Below the pieces are notes generated by a model. It was not told where the DNA came from and did not search any database. It worked only from the letters and a program-made list of their open reading frames with translations. Below are positions 17,069 to 27,691 of a stretch of DNA of 64,000 nucleotides, in pieces. The translations under genes were made by a program, and so were the position numbers. Within the stretch, counting starts at the first letter, position 1. Each line of letters begins with the position of its first letter. This DNA is from Vibrio sp. PID17_43 (GTDB lineage Bacteria; Pseudomonadota; Gammaproteobacteria; Enterobacterales; Vibrionaceae), in NCBI RefSeq assembly GCF_002608565.1, contig NZ_LIXM01000013.1, positions 1 through 64,000 on the forward strand, written 5' to 3'.

Positions 17069-19522
17069 ATGAAACCTACTCAACAGAAACAATTTGACAA
17101 GAAGTCGTTCCAAGAAAGCGTGAAGAAACATCTATCTGTCACTTACGCACATACGATTGAAAATGCAGATAGCCGCGCTTGGTATCTAGCAATGGGGCGC
17201 GCATTGGCTGAATTCACAACATGCGATTTGTTGGCCACAGAAGAAGATCCTCGCATTAAGAATGCGAAAAGTGTTAACTACCTTTCACTAGAATTCCTTA
17301 TCGGTCGTTTGACTGGTAACAACCTAATCAGCATGGGCCTTTACGAAGAGATCACTGAAGCAATGGCTGAACTAGGTCACAACCTAACAGACCTTCTAGA
17401 AGAAGAGCGTGACCCATCATTGGGTAACGGTGGTCTAGGTCGTCTAGCGGCATGTTTCATGGACTCATGTGCAGCGCAAGAATTCCCAACCGTAGGTTAC
17501 GGCCTGCACTACGAATACGGTCTGTTTAAGCAGTCGTTCAAAGATGGTCGTCAACAAGAAGCGCCAGACGCATGGCGTGGCGTTGAAGGTTACCCATGGG
17601 AAATTGCTCGTCCAGAGCTCGCACAAGAAATCGGCTTCTATGGTCACGTTGAAGTGGTCAACGTGAACGGTAAAGAAGTTCGTAAATGGGTTCCTGGCAT
17701 GTCTGTAAAAGCAATGCCTTGGGATCTACCTATTGTAGGTTACGAATCAGATACGGTTTACCCTCTACGTCTTTGGGAATGTCAGGCAATTGCACCATTC
17801 TCACTAGCTAGCTTTAACAATGGTGATTACTTCGAAGCGCAACACGCGCTGATCGACGCAGGTAACATCACCAAAGTGCTTTACCCGAACGATAACCACG
17901 AGAAAGGTAAAACACTGCGTCTAATGCAACAGTACTTCCACTCAGCAGCGTCTGTGCGCGACATCCTACGTCGCCACGAAGCAGCAGGTTACACGCTCGC
18001 GGAATTGCCGAAGCAAGAGACTATCCAGCTAAACGATACGCACCCAACGATTGCTATCCCTGAGCTAATGCGCATCCTAGTGGACGAGAAAGGTCTTACT
18101 TGGGAAGCGGCTTGGGAAATCAGCTCTCACACGTTCGCGTACACCAACCACACGCTACTACCAGAAGCGCTAGAGACATGGCCAGAGTCGCTAATCCAGC
18201 GTCTACTTCCACGTCATATGGAAATCATTTTTGAAATCAACCACCGCTTCCTACAAGAAGTTCGATCGATGTGGCCTGGTGACGGTGAGAAGCAAGCTAA
18301 GCTCTCTATCATTCAAGAAGGTTTCAACCGCATGGTTCGCATGGCTAACCTATGTGTCATCGGTTCTTACGCGGTAAACGGCGTAGCAGCGCTTCACTCT
18401 GAGTTGGTTAAGAAAGACCTATTCCCAGAGTTCCACGAGATGTACCCAACTCGTCTACATAATGTAACGAATGGTATTACGCCTCGTCGTTGGTTGAAGT
18501 TCTGTAACCCAGGCCTTTCTAAGCTAATCACAGAGAAAGTGGGTTCAGAATGGCCAGCGAAACTAGAGCAACTTGAAGGTATTGCTCAGTACGCTACTGA
18601 CGCGAAATTCCAAAAAGAATTCATGGCAGTGAAGAAAGAGAACAAAGAGCGCCTCGCGAATTGGGTGAAAGAGAACATGGGTATCGAACTCGATACGAAT
18701 GCTATCTTCGACGTTCAAATCAAGCGTCTGCACGAGTACAAGCGTCAGCATCTCGATCTGCTACACATTCTATCTCTATACCACCGCATCCTAAACGAGC
18801 CTAGTTTTGAATGTGAGCCACGCGTATGTTTCTTCGCAGCGAAAGCAGCACCAGGTTACCACCTAGCGAAAGAAATTATGTTCGCAGTGAACAAGGTTGC
18901 CGATAAGATCAACAACGATCCTCGCATCGGTAACAAGCTTAAAGTGGTATTTATCCCTGATTACCGCGTGAGCATGGCCGAGATCATCATCCCTGCGGCA
19001 GATGTTTCACAGCAAATCTCGCTAGCGGGTAAGGAAGCATCGGGTACAGGTAACATGAAGATGGCTCTTAACGGTGCACTAACTATCGGTACGATGGATG
19101 GCGCGAACGTTGAGATTCGTGAAGAGGTGGGTGATGAAAACATCTATATCTTCGGTCTTGATGTTGAGGGCGTGAAAGCGGTTAAAGCAGCTGGCTACAA
19201 CCCTTACGACTACTACAATGCTGACCACTTACTGAAAGCGTCTCTAGACCTACTAACAGGTGAAGAGTTCACGCCAGGTCAACCAGGTCTACTACGTGCA
19301 ACGTACGACAGTTTACTTGATGGTGGTGACCCATACCTATGTCTTGCTGACTTCGCATCTTATGTGAAAGCGCATGAAGAAATGGGCAAACAATACAAAG
19401 ACCAAGCAGGTTGGGCTAAGAAAGCCATTCTTAACACTGCCCTAGTTGGTAAGTTCACATCAGACCGCTCAATCCGAGATTATGTGAACAACATCTGGAA
19501 ACTTGAAACAGTAAAGCGTTAA
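17069..19522 (+). CDS. malP: Maltodextrin phosphorylase
   Basis: Pyridoxal-phosphate enzyme that uses phosphate to release glucose-1-phosphate from the non-reducing end of maltodextrins in the cytoplasm. The 817 residues match MalP/GlgP. Family motifs are present: the glycine loop GNGGLGRLAACFMDS, NDTHPT and the PLP-lysine segment EASGTGNMKMALNG with Lys664. MalP is preferred over glycogen phosphorylase because malQ follows directly and MalT boxes precede it, but the two cannot be separated by motif alone. The start has a modest ribosome site. Confidence 0.93.
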   Translation: MKPTQQKQFDKKSFQESVKKHLSVTYAHTIENADSRAWYLAMGRALAEFTTCDLLATEEDPRIKNAKSVNYLSLEFLIGRLTGNNLISMGLYEEITEAMAELGHNLTDLLEEERDPSLGNGGLGRLAACFMDSCAAQEFPTVGYGLHYEYGLFKQSFKDGRQQEAPDAWRGVEGYPWEIARPELAQEIGFYGHVEVVNVNGKEVRKWVPGMSVKAMPWDLPIVGYESDTVYPLRLWECQAIAPFSLASFNNGDYFEAQHALIDAGNITKVLYPNDNHEKGKTLRLMQQYFHSAASVRDILRRHEAAGYTLAELPKQETIQLNDTHPTIAIPELMRILVDEKGLTWEAAWEISSHTFAYTNHTLLPEALETWPESLIQRLLPRHMEIIFEINHRFLQEVRSMWPGDGEKQAKLSIIQEGFNRMVRMANLCVIGSYAVNGVAALHSELVKKDLFPEFHEMYPTRLHNVTNGITPRRWLKFCNPGLSKLITEKVGSEWPAKLEQLEGIAQYATDAKFQKEFMAVKKENKERLANWVKENMGIELDTNAIFDVQIKRLHEYKRQHLDLLHILSLYHRILNEPSFECEPRVCFFAAKAAPGYHLAKEIMFAVNKVADKINNDPRIGNKLKVVFIPDYRVSMAEIIIPAADVSQQISLAGKEASGTGNMKMALNGALTIGTMDGANVEIREEVGDENIYIFGLDVEGVKAVKAAGYNPYDYYNADHLLKASLDLLTGEEFTPGQPGLLRATYDSLLDGGDPYLCLADFASYVKAHEEMGKQYKDQAGWAKKAILNTALVGKFTSDRSIRDYVNNIWKLETVKR

Positions 19523-19634
19523 CAAAGCCCAGTTAAGACCAAGGTAGCCGAGCGCTACCTTTGGCATTTTTAAATAATTATCGATAAAAAAAGACCCTAC
19601 ATGGAAGGTGTTGGTATTACCTTCGGAGAAAGCG

Positions 19635-21815
19635 ATGAAAGAACAAACAGCATTAAAGAAAGTCGCAGACATGGCGCGATTGGCTGATAGCTACGTCAGC
19701 GCGTGGGGAGACGAGGCAAAAGTTTCTGAAGAAACATTACGCCGTTTGCTCACTTCACTTGGCTACGATACTAGCAGCGACGAGAAGCTACTGGCTTCTG
19801 CTGAGAAAAAGCATAAGAAAGACGTACTAGCCCCAGTTCTTGTTTTACGCGACGGCGAGCCAGTCGAAGTGGAACTAAACCTAGGTACGAGTGCTCGCGA
19901 GAGTGAATTTAGCTGGCGTTTAGAAACAGAACAAGGAGAGGTACTTGAAGGCTATCTTCAGTCTCAAATTGTTCGTGACGAACGTGCTGAGGGTGGCCCT
20001 CTAGTGTTTGCATTGCCAAAGAACTTGGCATGGGGTTACCACAAACTGATCATTATCCGTAAGCGCCGTAAGACGCCTTATGAAATGTCGTTGATCGTCA
20101 CACCAAAAGCGTGTTTCAAACAAGAAGATCTCAACCAGCATAAAAAGCTATGGGGCCCAAGCATCCAGCTTTACACGCTACGCACTCAGCATAACTGGGG
20201 TATCGGTGACTTTGGCGATCTTAAGCAGTTGGTGAGTGACATTGCCTCTCGTGGCGGTGACTTCATTGGTTTGAACCCAATTCACTCGTTGTTCCCTGCG
20301 AACCCAGAAGCCGCAAGCCCATACAGCCCATCTTCTCGCTGTTGGCTGAACATCATGTATATCGACGTAAGTTCAGTACCTGAGTTCGCGTTAAGTAAAG
20401 AGGCGCAGCAGCACGTTGGTAATGCGGATTTCCAACAACGTTTGCAAAAAGCGCGAGAATCACACTGGGTCAACTACACCGAAGTGTCTGAGCTCAAGAT
20501 GAGCGTTCTACCGCTGCTATTTAGTGAGTTCAAAGCACGCCATCTAGATAAGAATACGGTTCGTGCTCGTGCATTCTTAGAGTTCGTTGAGCTAGGTGGC
20601 GAAAGCCTACTTCACCAAGCCGCATTCGATGCGCTACACGGTGAACTGCATGCTCAAGATTCAAGCGTGTGGGGCTGGCCGGTATTCCCTGAGAAATATC
20701 GCACATTTAATTCTGTGGAGACTCAGAAATACATTAAAGATAACCAAGACCGTGTTCACTTGTACATGTATTTACAATGGATCGCAGACAGCCAGATCAA
20801 AGAAGCGCAAGCACTGGCCAAAGAGAAAGGAATGTCTGTCGGTCTTTACCGCGACCTAGCGGTAGGTGTTGCGGATTCTGGTAGTGAAACTTGGGCGGAT
20901 GAAGGAAACCTAGTGTTGGATGCGAGCATTGGTGCGCCACCTGATGTTCTTGGCCCTCTAGGCCAAAATTGGGGTCTACCTCCGCTAAATCCACAAGTGC
21001 TGCAAGCAACAGGCTACGATGCGTACATCAAGCTGCTACGTGCAAACATGAAGCACTGTGGTGCGCTACGTATTGACCATGTGCTGGGTCTTTTGCGTCT
21101 GTGGTGGATTCCAAAAGGCGAGAAGGCGACAGAAGGTGCTTACCTGTACTATCCAGTGGAAGACATGCTAGCAATTTTGGCGCTAGAGTCACACCGTTAT
21201 CAGTGTTCTGTTATCGGTGAAGATTTAGGTACGGTACCAGATGAAATCGTCGACATTCTTCGTGATGCAGGCGTGCATTCTTACAAAGTCTTCTTCTTCG
21301 AAACCTCAAAAGAGGATGGTGGTTTTATTTCACCTAAGCACTATGCTGAACAATCTATGTCGGCACTTTGTACGCACGATATGCCAACTCTACGTGGTTT
21401 TTGGCATTGTGATGACCTGAAAATGGGGCGTGAAATTGGCTTGTATCCAGATGAAGAGCAGCTAGAAGATTTGTTTGGCGATCGCCTTAAGTGCAAACAG
21501 GGTATTCTAGATAGTGTTCGTTGGCATGGTTACTTACCGGAAGGTATCGGTCATGATGCGCAGTATGTGCCTATGGATTCTTTCTTAAGTGAAGCACTGC
21601 AACTGCATGTTGCTGCCGGTGACTCTGCGTTGCTTAGTGTGCAACTTGAAGACTGGCTAGAAATGGACCAACCGGTCAATATTCCTGGTACGGTAGATGA
21701 GTATCCAAACTGGCGTCGTAAACTGTCGATGAACCTTGATGAAATATTCAGTCGTGAATACGTAAACCGTATATCTCGACGCCTTACTGAAGTACGCGCG
21801 AAAGCAAGTAAATAA
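19635..21815 (+). CDS. malQ: 4-alpha-glucanotransferase (amylomaltase)
   Basis: GH77 enzyme that disproportionates maltodextrins, giving longer chains for MalP and free glucose. It has about 726 residues from the ATG at 19635, which has a GGAGAA ribosome site; in-frame GTG at 19608 lacks one. An N-terminal extension typical of enterobacterial/Vibrio MalQ precedes the barrel. Catalytic residues: nucleophile in RIDHVLGL (Asp481), acid/base in GEDLGTVP (Glu529), and the third Asp in CTHDMPTLRGFW. It follows malP in the same operon after about 110 bases. Confidence 0.95.
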   Translation: MKEQTALKKVADMARLADSYVSAWGDEAKVSEETLRRLLTSLGYDTSSDEKLLASAEKKHKKDVLAPVLVLRDGEPVEVELNLGTSARESEFSWRLETEQGEVLEGYLQSQIVRDERAEGGPLVFALPKNLAWGYHKLIIIRKRRKTPYEMSLIVTPKACFKQEDLNQHKKLWGPSIQLYTLRTQHNWGIGDFGDLKQLVSDIASRGGDFIGLNPIHSLFPANPEAASPYSPSSRCWLNIMYIDVSSVPEFALSKEAQQHVGNADFQQRLQKARESHWVNYTEVSELKMSVLPLLFSEFKARHLDKNTVRARAFLEFVELGGESLLHQAAFDALHGELHAQDSSVWGWPVFPEKYRTFNSVETQKYIKDNQDRVHLYMYLQWIADSQIKEAQALAKEKGMSVGLYRDLAVGVADSGSETWADEGNLVLDASIGAPPDVLGPLGQNWGLPPLNPQVLQATGYDAYIKLLRANMKHCGALRIDHVLGLLRLWWIPKGEKATEGAYLYYPVEDMLAILALESHRYQCSVIGEDLGTVPDEIVDILRDAGVHSYKVFFFETSKEDGGFISPKHYAEQSMSALCTHDMPTLRGFWHCDDLKMGREIGLYPDEEQLEDLFGDRLKCKQGILDSVRWHGYLPEGIGHDAQYVPMDSFLSEALQLHVAAGDSALLSVQLEDWLEMDQPVNIPGTVDEYPNWRRKLSMNLDEIFSREYVNRISRRLTEVRAKASK

Positions 21816-21926
21816 GTTGAGAAAGGTGACCTAAGTACCAATGAAATTAATTCCGTCAAGGTATGAAACTATAGCCTAGGTCACTCATTAAATCGGCACA
21901 ATCCGTTAGGATGGAGTACCGTTATT

Positions 21927-21957
21927 ATGCCCGCAACAATAGCGGGCATTTTTGTTT
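21927..21957 (+). terminator. Terminator after malQ
   Basis: ATGCCCGC / GCGGGCAT stem with a seven-base loop, followed by T-rich sequence. It separates malPQ from glgB. Confidence 0.8.
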
Positions 21958-22033
21958 TTTGACGGCGTTTTATTCGAAGTTTGAATAAAGCCATGTCTTT
22001 TGTGAATACACAACGTTTGGCTGTGGAAACTCG

Positions 22034-24262
22034 ATGTTCAAAATCTTTATGGAGAATATCGGTGCTAGGGAGAATAAATTGAAAACTAAGGTAAAGAAAA
22101 ACTACCAACGCGCTTATGAATTACTTGCTGAGGCGGCTTACTCAGACCCATTTGCGTCGCTTGGTCCATTCATTGATGACGGTGAAGGCTCGTTACGCGT
22201 TTGGATGCCTGGTGCTGACAAAGTTGAGTTGGTGATCAGTGGTGAGCCTCGTGTGGAACTGGATCGCAAAGGCGAAAGTGGTTTTATCCTAAAAGAAAAG
22301 CGCGATTTACATCTGACTCACTATCAACTTGCGGTAGACTGGAATGGCGTAGAACAGCTTGTTGACGACCCTTACCAGTACCATAATATCTATCAAGAAT
22401 ACGAACATCTGCATACACCAAAAGAGATGTATCGCTACATGGGTGCACAATTTGTGACACTAGAGCGAGGTGGTGAAAATATCACTGGTGTTCGTTTCCT
22501 TGTCTACGCACCTCACGCTTCGGCAATCAGCTTAGTGGGTGGATTCAATCAGTGGGACGGTCGTCGTCACCCAATGCAGCGTCTGGATTACGGTATTTGG
22601 GGCTTGTTCATTCCTGGCTTGGAAGAGGGCGTACAATATAAATTTGAACTCAAAGGTCCAAATGGGGAAGGACTTCCTCACAAACAAGACCCTTGGGGCT
22701 TCTACTCCGAACAATACCCGTCATTCGCTTCCATCACTTACGATCACAATCGTTACCAATGGCAAGATGCGAAATGGCAAAACCGTCCAGTTACTCAAAA
22801 ATGCGATGAAGCCTTGTCTTTTTACGAACTGCATGCAGGCTCTTGGAAGCGCAATTCGGATGGTGATTTCCTAAACTACCGTGAATTAGCCGCAGAGCTT
22901 GTGCCATACCTCGTAGATATGGGTTACACCCACGTTGAGCTAATGCCAGTTTCTGAACACCCATTCTTTGGCTCTTGGGGTTATCAGCCAGTTGGCCTAT
23001 TTGCGCCAACCAGTCGTTACGGCTCACCTGATGACTTTAAATTTTTCGTTGATGCGTGTCACCAAGCGGGTATTGGTGTCGTACTTGACTGGGTACCGGC
23101 ACACTTCCCATCCGACGATCATGGTTTGGCTAATTTCGATGGCACACCACTGTTCCACGATCCCGATCCTCGTCGCGGTTGGCACCAAGATTGGAACTCG
23201 TACATCTACGATTTAGGTCGTGAGCATGTGCGTCGCTTTCTAGTTTCCAACGCGCTGTACTGGTTTGAGCAATTCCATATCGATGGTATCCGTGTGGATG
23301 CGGTAGCTTCGATGCTTTATCTTGATTATTCACGCAGCCACGATCAGTGGATCCCGAATGTAGACGGTGGTAATGAGAACTACGACGCGATCGCAACGCT
23401 GAAATGGATGAACGAAGAAGTGTACAAGCACTTCCCGAATGCGATGACAATTGCTGAAGAATCTACGGCATTCCCTGGCGTGTCAGCACCTACTTTTATG
23501 GGCGGTTTAGGCTTTGGCTTTAAGTGGAACATGGGCTGGATGCATGACAGCCTTTCTTACATCAAAGAAGAATCTGTTCACCGCAAATACCACCATAATA
23601 CCATCACGTTCCCACTTGTTTATGCACACAGTGAGAACTATGTATTGTCGCTGTCGCATGATGAAGTGGTGTATGGCAAAGGTTCCATCCACAACAAGAT
23701 GCCGGGTGATGAGTGGCAGCAAACCGCGAACCTACGCGCTTACTACGGCTACATGTATGGCCAACCGGGTAAAAAGCTGAACTTCATGGGCGCAGAGCTT
23801 GGCCAAACCGCCGAATGGAACCATGACGATCAGCTGCAATGGTTCTTGTTGGAGTTCGGTCGCCATAAAGGCGTGCAGACATTGATTCGTGACTTGAACC
23901 ATTTGTACCGCAATGAAGCAGCGATGCATGATCAAGATAGCTCACCTGCCGGTTTTGAATGGCGTTTACAAGATGAAGCGGATGCGAGCATTTTAGCGCA
24001 TGAGCGTATCAGTCAAGATGGTGAGCGTGTACTGGTGATCAGCAACTTCACGCCAGTGCCACATGAGCGTTTCCGTTTAGGTGTTCCGATGGAAGGTGAG
24101 TATGAGCTTTTACTGAGCACCGATGATGCAAAATACGACGGAAGTGGTTTTGAAGTACTGACCAATGTAGTAACGGAAGAAGTGGAAAGCGAGTCACTAC
24201 CTCAATCGATAGCGCTGCGTTTACCGCCATTATCGACGGTGTTCTACAAGTTGGTTAAGTAA
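22034..24262 (+). CDS. glgB: 1,4-alpha-glucan branching enzyme
   Basis: Creates alpha-1,6 branches in glycogen. Domain order: an N1 module (about 30-125), a CBM48 module (about 140-240; [20 protein letters not shown]), then the GH13 barrel with nucleophile [11 protein letters not shown] (Asp422), acid/base [10 protein letters not shown] (Glu475) and [11 protein letters not shown]-terminal beta-domain ends the protein. The start is uncertain: TTG at 22079 has a strong AGGGAGA ribosome site and would remove 15 residues of unlikely N-terminus. The gene is unusual in following malPQ and not glgC/glgA, which suggests that glycogen branching is tied here to maltodextrin metabolism. Confidence 0.94.
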   Translation: MFKIFMENIGARENKLKTKVKKNYQRAYELLAEAAYSDPFASLGPFIDDGEGSLRVWMPGADKVELVISGEPRVELDRKGESGFILKEKRDLHLTHYQLAVDWNGVEQLVDDPYQYHNIYQEYEHLHTPKEMYRYMGAQFVTLERGGENITGVRFLVYAPHASAISLVGGFNQWDGRRHPMQRLDYGIWGLFIPGLEEGVQYKFELKGPNGEGLPHKQDPWGFYSEQYPSFASITYDHNRYQWQDAKWQNRPVTQKCDEALSFYELHAGSWKRNSDGDFLNYRELAAELVPYLVDMGYTHVELMPVSEHPFFGSWGYQPVGLFAPTSRYGSPDDFKFFVDACHQAGIGVVLDWVPAHFPSDDHGLANFDGTPLFHDPDPRRGWHQDWNSYIYDLGREHVRRFLVSNALYWFEQFHIDGIRVDAVASMLYLDYSRSHDQWIPNVDGGNENYDAIATLKWMNEEVYKHFPNAMTIAEESTAFPGVSAPTFMGGLGFGFKWNMGWMHDSLSYIKEESVHRKYHHNTITFPLVYAHSENYVLSLSHDEVVYGKGSIHNKMPGDEWQQTANLRAYYGYMYGQPGKKLNFMGAELGQTAEWNHDDQLQWFLLEFGRHKGVQTLIRDLNHLYRNEAAMHDQDSSPAGFEWRLQDEADASILAHERISQDGERVLVISNFTPVPHERFRLGVPMEGEYELLLSTDDAKYDGSGFEVLTNVVTEEVESESLPQSIALRLPPLSTVFYKLVK

Positions 24263-24296
24263 ACCTCTGTAGCGAAAAACTAAAAACCCAATATCG

Positions 24297-24329
24297 AGCC
24301 CGTTTTACAATGTAAATCGGGCTTTTTTT
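24297..24329 (+). terminator. Terminator after glgB
   Basis: AGCCCGTTTTAC / GTAAATCGGGCT stem followed by seven T residues. Confidence 0.85.
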
Positions 24330-24360
24330 GACCAGCTGTTAACGGCCAAAGCTTGTCGAT

Positions 24361-24930
24361 ATGAGAGATTCAGGCAATCTTCGCTCCCATTTAAATGTAT
24401 TACTTGCGGGCTTGGTTAAATATGTTAACCCACCATTATGGGGATGGAAGAGCAGTCGTATGATTTTACCACTAGAGGGGTATCCATCAAGCAGTTCACA
24501 AGAATGGGAGCCACTTGCACGCATTTCAAAAAATATTCAACTTGCGGTGATGGCGACAGAAGATCAGAAGTTCCCTCATCATCATGGAGTGGATTTGGAC
24601 TCTTTATTTAAAGTGATCTCGGGAAGCCGGAGAGAGCACTCCTTCACGCGGAGCGAGTACGATCAGCCGACAAACGGCGAAGAACGTGTTTTGGTTTCCT
24701 TCTCATTCTTATGTTCGTAAAGCGTATGAGCTTTACTTCTCGTTACTGATGAAGCTTATGTGGAGCAAAGAACGTATTCTAGAGGTGTTGTGGAGTTCGG
24801 CCTTGGTATTTACGGTATTGAAGCGGCAGCGGTGTTCATGCCAGCCACTTATCGAAGTGGCAAGCCGCAAGGCTAGCGGTGGTATTGCCGAATCCATATC
24901 GAATCAAAGTGTTCCCCCAAAGTGATTACA
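24361..24930 (+). pseudogene. mtgA: Decayed mtgA (monofunctional peptidoglycan glycosyltransferase)
   Basis: Pieces of an MtgA-like GT51 enzyme are spread over several frames. From 24361: ISKNIQLAVMATEDQKFPHH, with the GT51 catalytic Glu in ATEDQKF. A frame change near 24625 leads to [20 protein letters not shown] and then [10 protein letters not shown] further frame change near 24790 gives [16 protein letters not shown], then after a stop [15 protein letters not shown]. The intact gene would be about 190 codons. The ATG at 24361 opens a 119-codon frame that is not a real gene. Confidence 0.85.
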
Positions 24931-25005
24931 CTCAACATCGCACCAACTAGGCGCTAGCGTGCAGCTTTGTTGACTCGACGCACTCCAAATCACGCTCAAA
25001 TAGAA

Positions 25006-25057
25006 CTACGCCCCGATAAAAGCAAAATGTGAAGCGTCACAAGCTTTAGGGCGTAGG
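25006..25057. promoter_or_regulatory. Possible MalT boxes upstream of malS
   Basis: GGGGCGTAG (leftward, 25006-25014) and GGGCGTAGG (rightward, 25049-25057) share the GGGCGTAGG variant found in the malP box cluster. They lie 100-150 bases before malS. Each differs from the E. coli MalT consensus at two or more positions. Confidence 0.35.
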
Positions 25058-25156
25058 CATTTAGAATGATGCGATCAAAAATTAGTCCAAGTATCATTTT
25101 AGTGAACAAAACTAATAAATTAGCGCCGCAAACATGCGCAATCAATGGACTGAACG

Positions 25157-27217
25157 ATGAAACTGAATCTGATTACGACTGCCTTATTGCTTGCATCGGC
25201 AAGTGCCATCGCCGAGCCAAACATCACCATTTCTACCACGACCAACAGCCGTGATTTCCCACTAAACGCGGAGCAGCCTTTAGTTGTGCCATTAACCAAA
25301 GATGGCTACACACTAAAAATCACCGGAGTTGATGGTGACTGTGTTGCGCCTGATGGTCAGAAGGTGAAATTCAACAAGCCGACTGCGCTTAACTGTGGTA
25401 AACCCACCGAATTACCGCTGAAAATCCGTTTCACGGGCAATTACTCGTTCGCCTTTGATGAAGAAGCAAAAACGCTGCGCTTTAAACGCGAACCTAAGAA
25501 AGCCGATAAGACAGAATTCAAACGCCCAATCCCGCAAGTGAAATGTGAAGTGTACCAAGGTGGTGAAGTGACCATTGCATTGGGTGACAGTTTCCCCAAC
25601 GGCACTAAGTTGCGTGATGCATACTCAGGTCAGATAGTCGAAGTCCATGATCAACAAGTATCACTAACACCAAGCAAAGATTCTGGTGGTTTGGTGTTAC
25701 TAGAGACGGTGAAGAAAACCAAACAAGCGGTACCGTTCGACTACCGTAATGCCAACATTTACTTCGTGATGGTGGATCGCTTCAACAATGCGGATACCAG
25801 TAACGACGGTAGTTACGGACGCAAGAATGACGGTAAAGATGAAGTGGGTACCTTCCACGGTGGAGACCTTAAGGGGATCATCCAAAAGCTGGATTACATT
25901 AAGAGCCTAGGCACAGACGCGATTTGGTTATCGCCAATTGTCGAACAGGTACACGGCTTTGTTGGCGGTGGCGACAGTGGTTCGTTTCCTTTCTACGCAT
26001 ACCACGGTTACTGGACACGCGACTTCACCAAGATTGACGAGAACTTCGGTAACGAAGATGATTTAAAAACGTTGGTGGAAGAGGCGCACAAACGTGGTCT
26101 TAAAGTCCTGATGGATGCGGTGATCAACCATACCGGTTACTCAACCTTAGCGGATTTACAGTTCGACGGTATTGAGGTACTCAAGCAACATGCTGAATTG
26201 CCTAAGAAATGGGCCGATTGGCAACCGAAAGCTGGCGAGAACTGGCACAGTTACCATCAGAACATTGACTACCAGGGCCCGAACTGGGCGAATTGGTGGG
26301 GCGGCGATTGGGTAAGAACTGGCTTACCGGGATATCCTGCGCCGGGCAGCAGCGACATCACCATATCATTAGCGGGTTTGCCAGATTTTATTACCGAATC
26401 AGACAAAGCGGTGATACCACCACAATGGCTATTGGATAACCCAGGAACTCGTGTCGAAGCGCGTGATAACTACACCGTAGCGGATTACTTGATTGAGTGG
26501 CAAACCGATTGGGTTAAGCGCTTCGGTGTTGATGGCTACCGCGTAGATACAGTGAAACACGTCGAAGGTGATGTGTGGAAACGCCTAAAAGAAGAAGCGT
26601 CGAGTAGTCTTGAGCAGTGGCGTAAAGAGAACGGTCAATCGGGTCAGCCATTCTGGATGATGGGTGAGGTGTGGGGGCACACCGCGTACCGTAGCCCGTA
26701 TTTCGACGACGGTTTTGATGCGTTGATTAACTTCGATATGCAGAAGAAGCTAGATAAAGGCGCGGCGTGTTTTAGCCAAATGGCAGACACCTACCAAAGC
26801 TACGCGGATACCATTGCCAACGAGAAAGACTTTAACCCAGTGAGCTATATGTCTTCTCATGATACCGAGCTGTTCTTCTCTCGTTTTAAAGACCACGGTA
26901 TGCAGCGTAACGCAGCGAATGCACTGCTTCTAAGCCCAGGTGCTGTTCAAGTTTACTACGGTGATGAGGTTGGTCGTAACATTGGTCCTTACGCGGATGA
27001 TTTCCACCAAGGCACACGCTCTGACATGATATGGAAGCTCTCGGATGACAAGAAAGCCTTGCTGAAACACTGGCAGACACTAGGTCAGTTCCGCAAATCT
27101 CACCCAGCAATTGGCGCAGGTCAGCATCAAGTGATCGAACAAGAAGGCGCGTATGTGTTCTCTCGTTCGTTGGGGAGTGACAAAGTTGTGGTCGCGTTTG
27201 TCGGCCGGGATAAGTAA
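25157..27217 (+). CDS. malS: Periplasmic alpha-amylase MalS
   Basis: Secreted GH13 alpha-amylase that shortens long maltodextrins in the periplasm before uptake. A Sec signal peptide ends near ASAIAEP (residue 19-20). An N-terminal beta-rich region (about 25-185) with paired cysteines precedes the barrel, as in E. coli MalS (676 residues; here 686). GH13 motifs: DAVINHTGY, nucleophile GVDGYRVDTVKHV, acid/base MMGEVWGH and SSHDTELF. It is monocistronic with its own terminator. Confidence 0.93.
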   Translation: MKLNLITTALLLASASAIAEPNITISTTTNSRDFPLNAEQPLVVPLTKDGYTLKITGVDGDCVAPDGQKVKFNKPTALNCGKPTELPLKIRFTGNYSFAFDEEAKTLRFKREPKKADKTEFKRPIPQVKCEVYQGGEVTIALGDSFPNGTKLRDAYSGQIVEVHDQQVSLTPSKDSGGLVLLETVKKTKQAVPFDYRNANIYFVMVDRFNNADTSNDGSYGRKNDGKDEVGTFHGGDLKGIIQKLDYIKSLGTDAIWLSPIVEQVHGFVGGGDSGSFPFYAYHGYWTRDFTKIDENFGNEDDLKTLVEEAHKRGLKVLMDAVINHTGYSTLADLQFDGIEVLKQHAELPKKWADWQPKAGENWHSYHQNIDYQGPNWANWWGGDWVRTGLPGYPAPGSSDITISLAGLPDFITESDKAVIPPQWLLDNPGTRVEARDNYTVADYLIEWQTDWVKRFGVDGYRVDTVKHVEGDVWKRLKEEASSSLEQWRKENGQSGQPFWMMGEVWGHTAYRSPYFDDGFDALINFDMQKKLDKGAACFSQMADTYQSYADTIANEKDFNPVSYMSSHDTELFFSRFKDHGMQRNAANALLLSPGAVQVYYGDEVGRNIGPYADDFHQGTRSDMIWKLSDDKKALLKHWQTLGQFRKSHPAIGAGQHQVIEQEGAYVFSRSLGSDKVVVAFVGRDK

Positions 27218-27260
27218 CGTCGCTTAAACGTTCACATTCAGTTTGAAAAGCTAGTTAATG

Positions 27261-27300
27261 AGCCTTTCTTTGGTATACCAAGGAAAGGCTTTGTTATTTT
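27261..27300 (+). terminator. Terminator after malS
   Basis: AGCCTTTCTTTGG / CCAAGGAAAGGCT stem (one mismatch) with a TATA loop, followed by a T-rich run. Confidence 0.85.
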
Positions 27301-27691
27301 TAGATTCTTTATTGCTATAAGCTTTAATGGCGATATATTGAACAGCTTTGAGCCGTTTGAGAACGTTATGGTTCAATTAAAAAAGCATTTAAACAATAAG
27401 ATAGGTGCTTATTTTCCTGTTTTGGCTAAGTGAAAACTACGTGCTTCAGACATATTTTATATACAATTAAGGGTGAAATTTAACGTGTTTCGGTTTTTAT
27501 CGTTTTTAGATAAATTCTCCTTATTGCCGTAATAAATATTTATTATCTTTTAAGTGTGATTTAAATCATAAAATAAAATTTCATAATTGAGTGGAAGCCC
27601 TGTTCGACGCACGGATTGATTTCGATCATCTCTCTAGCACGTACTTCAAGGGATCATCTATGTGTTCTGTTCCACACATATAGGTGAATTT
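27301..27691. other. Intergenic region upstream of the yjiH operon
   Basis: AT-rich, with a CRP-like site at 27555-27570 and presumably the operon promoter. I see no gene. Confidence 0.5.
27555..27570. promoter_or_regulatory. CRP-like site upstream of the yjiH operon
   Basis: TGTGATTTAAATCATA fits TGTGA-N6-TCACA with one mismatch in the second half. It is 122 bases before the chosen start. Confidence 0.5.

Noticed and set aside
24361-24720. 119-codon open frame downstream of glgB as a real gene
   Set aside because: Its first two thirds match MtgA, but the rest of MtgA continues in other frames, so it is the first piece of a pseudogene.
25031-25044. CRP-like TGTGA...TCACA upstream of malS
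   Set aside because: The spacer is four bases, not six, so it does not fit the CRP site geometry.
27367-27432. 21-codon ORF upstream of the yjiH operon
   Set aside because: No ribosome site and no similarity that I can see in AT-rich intergenic DNA.
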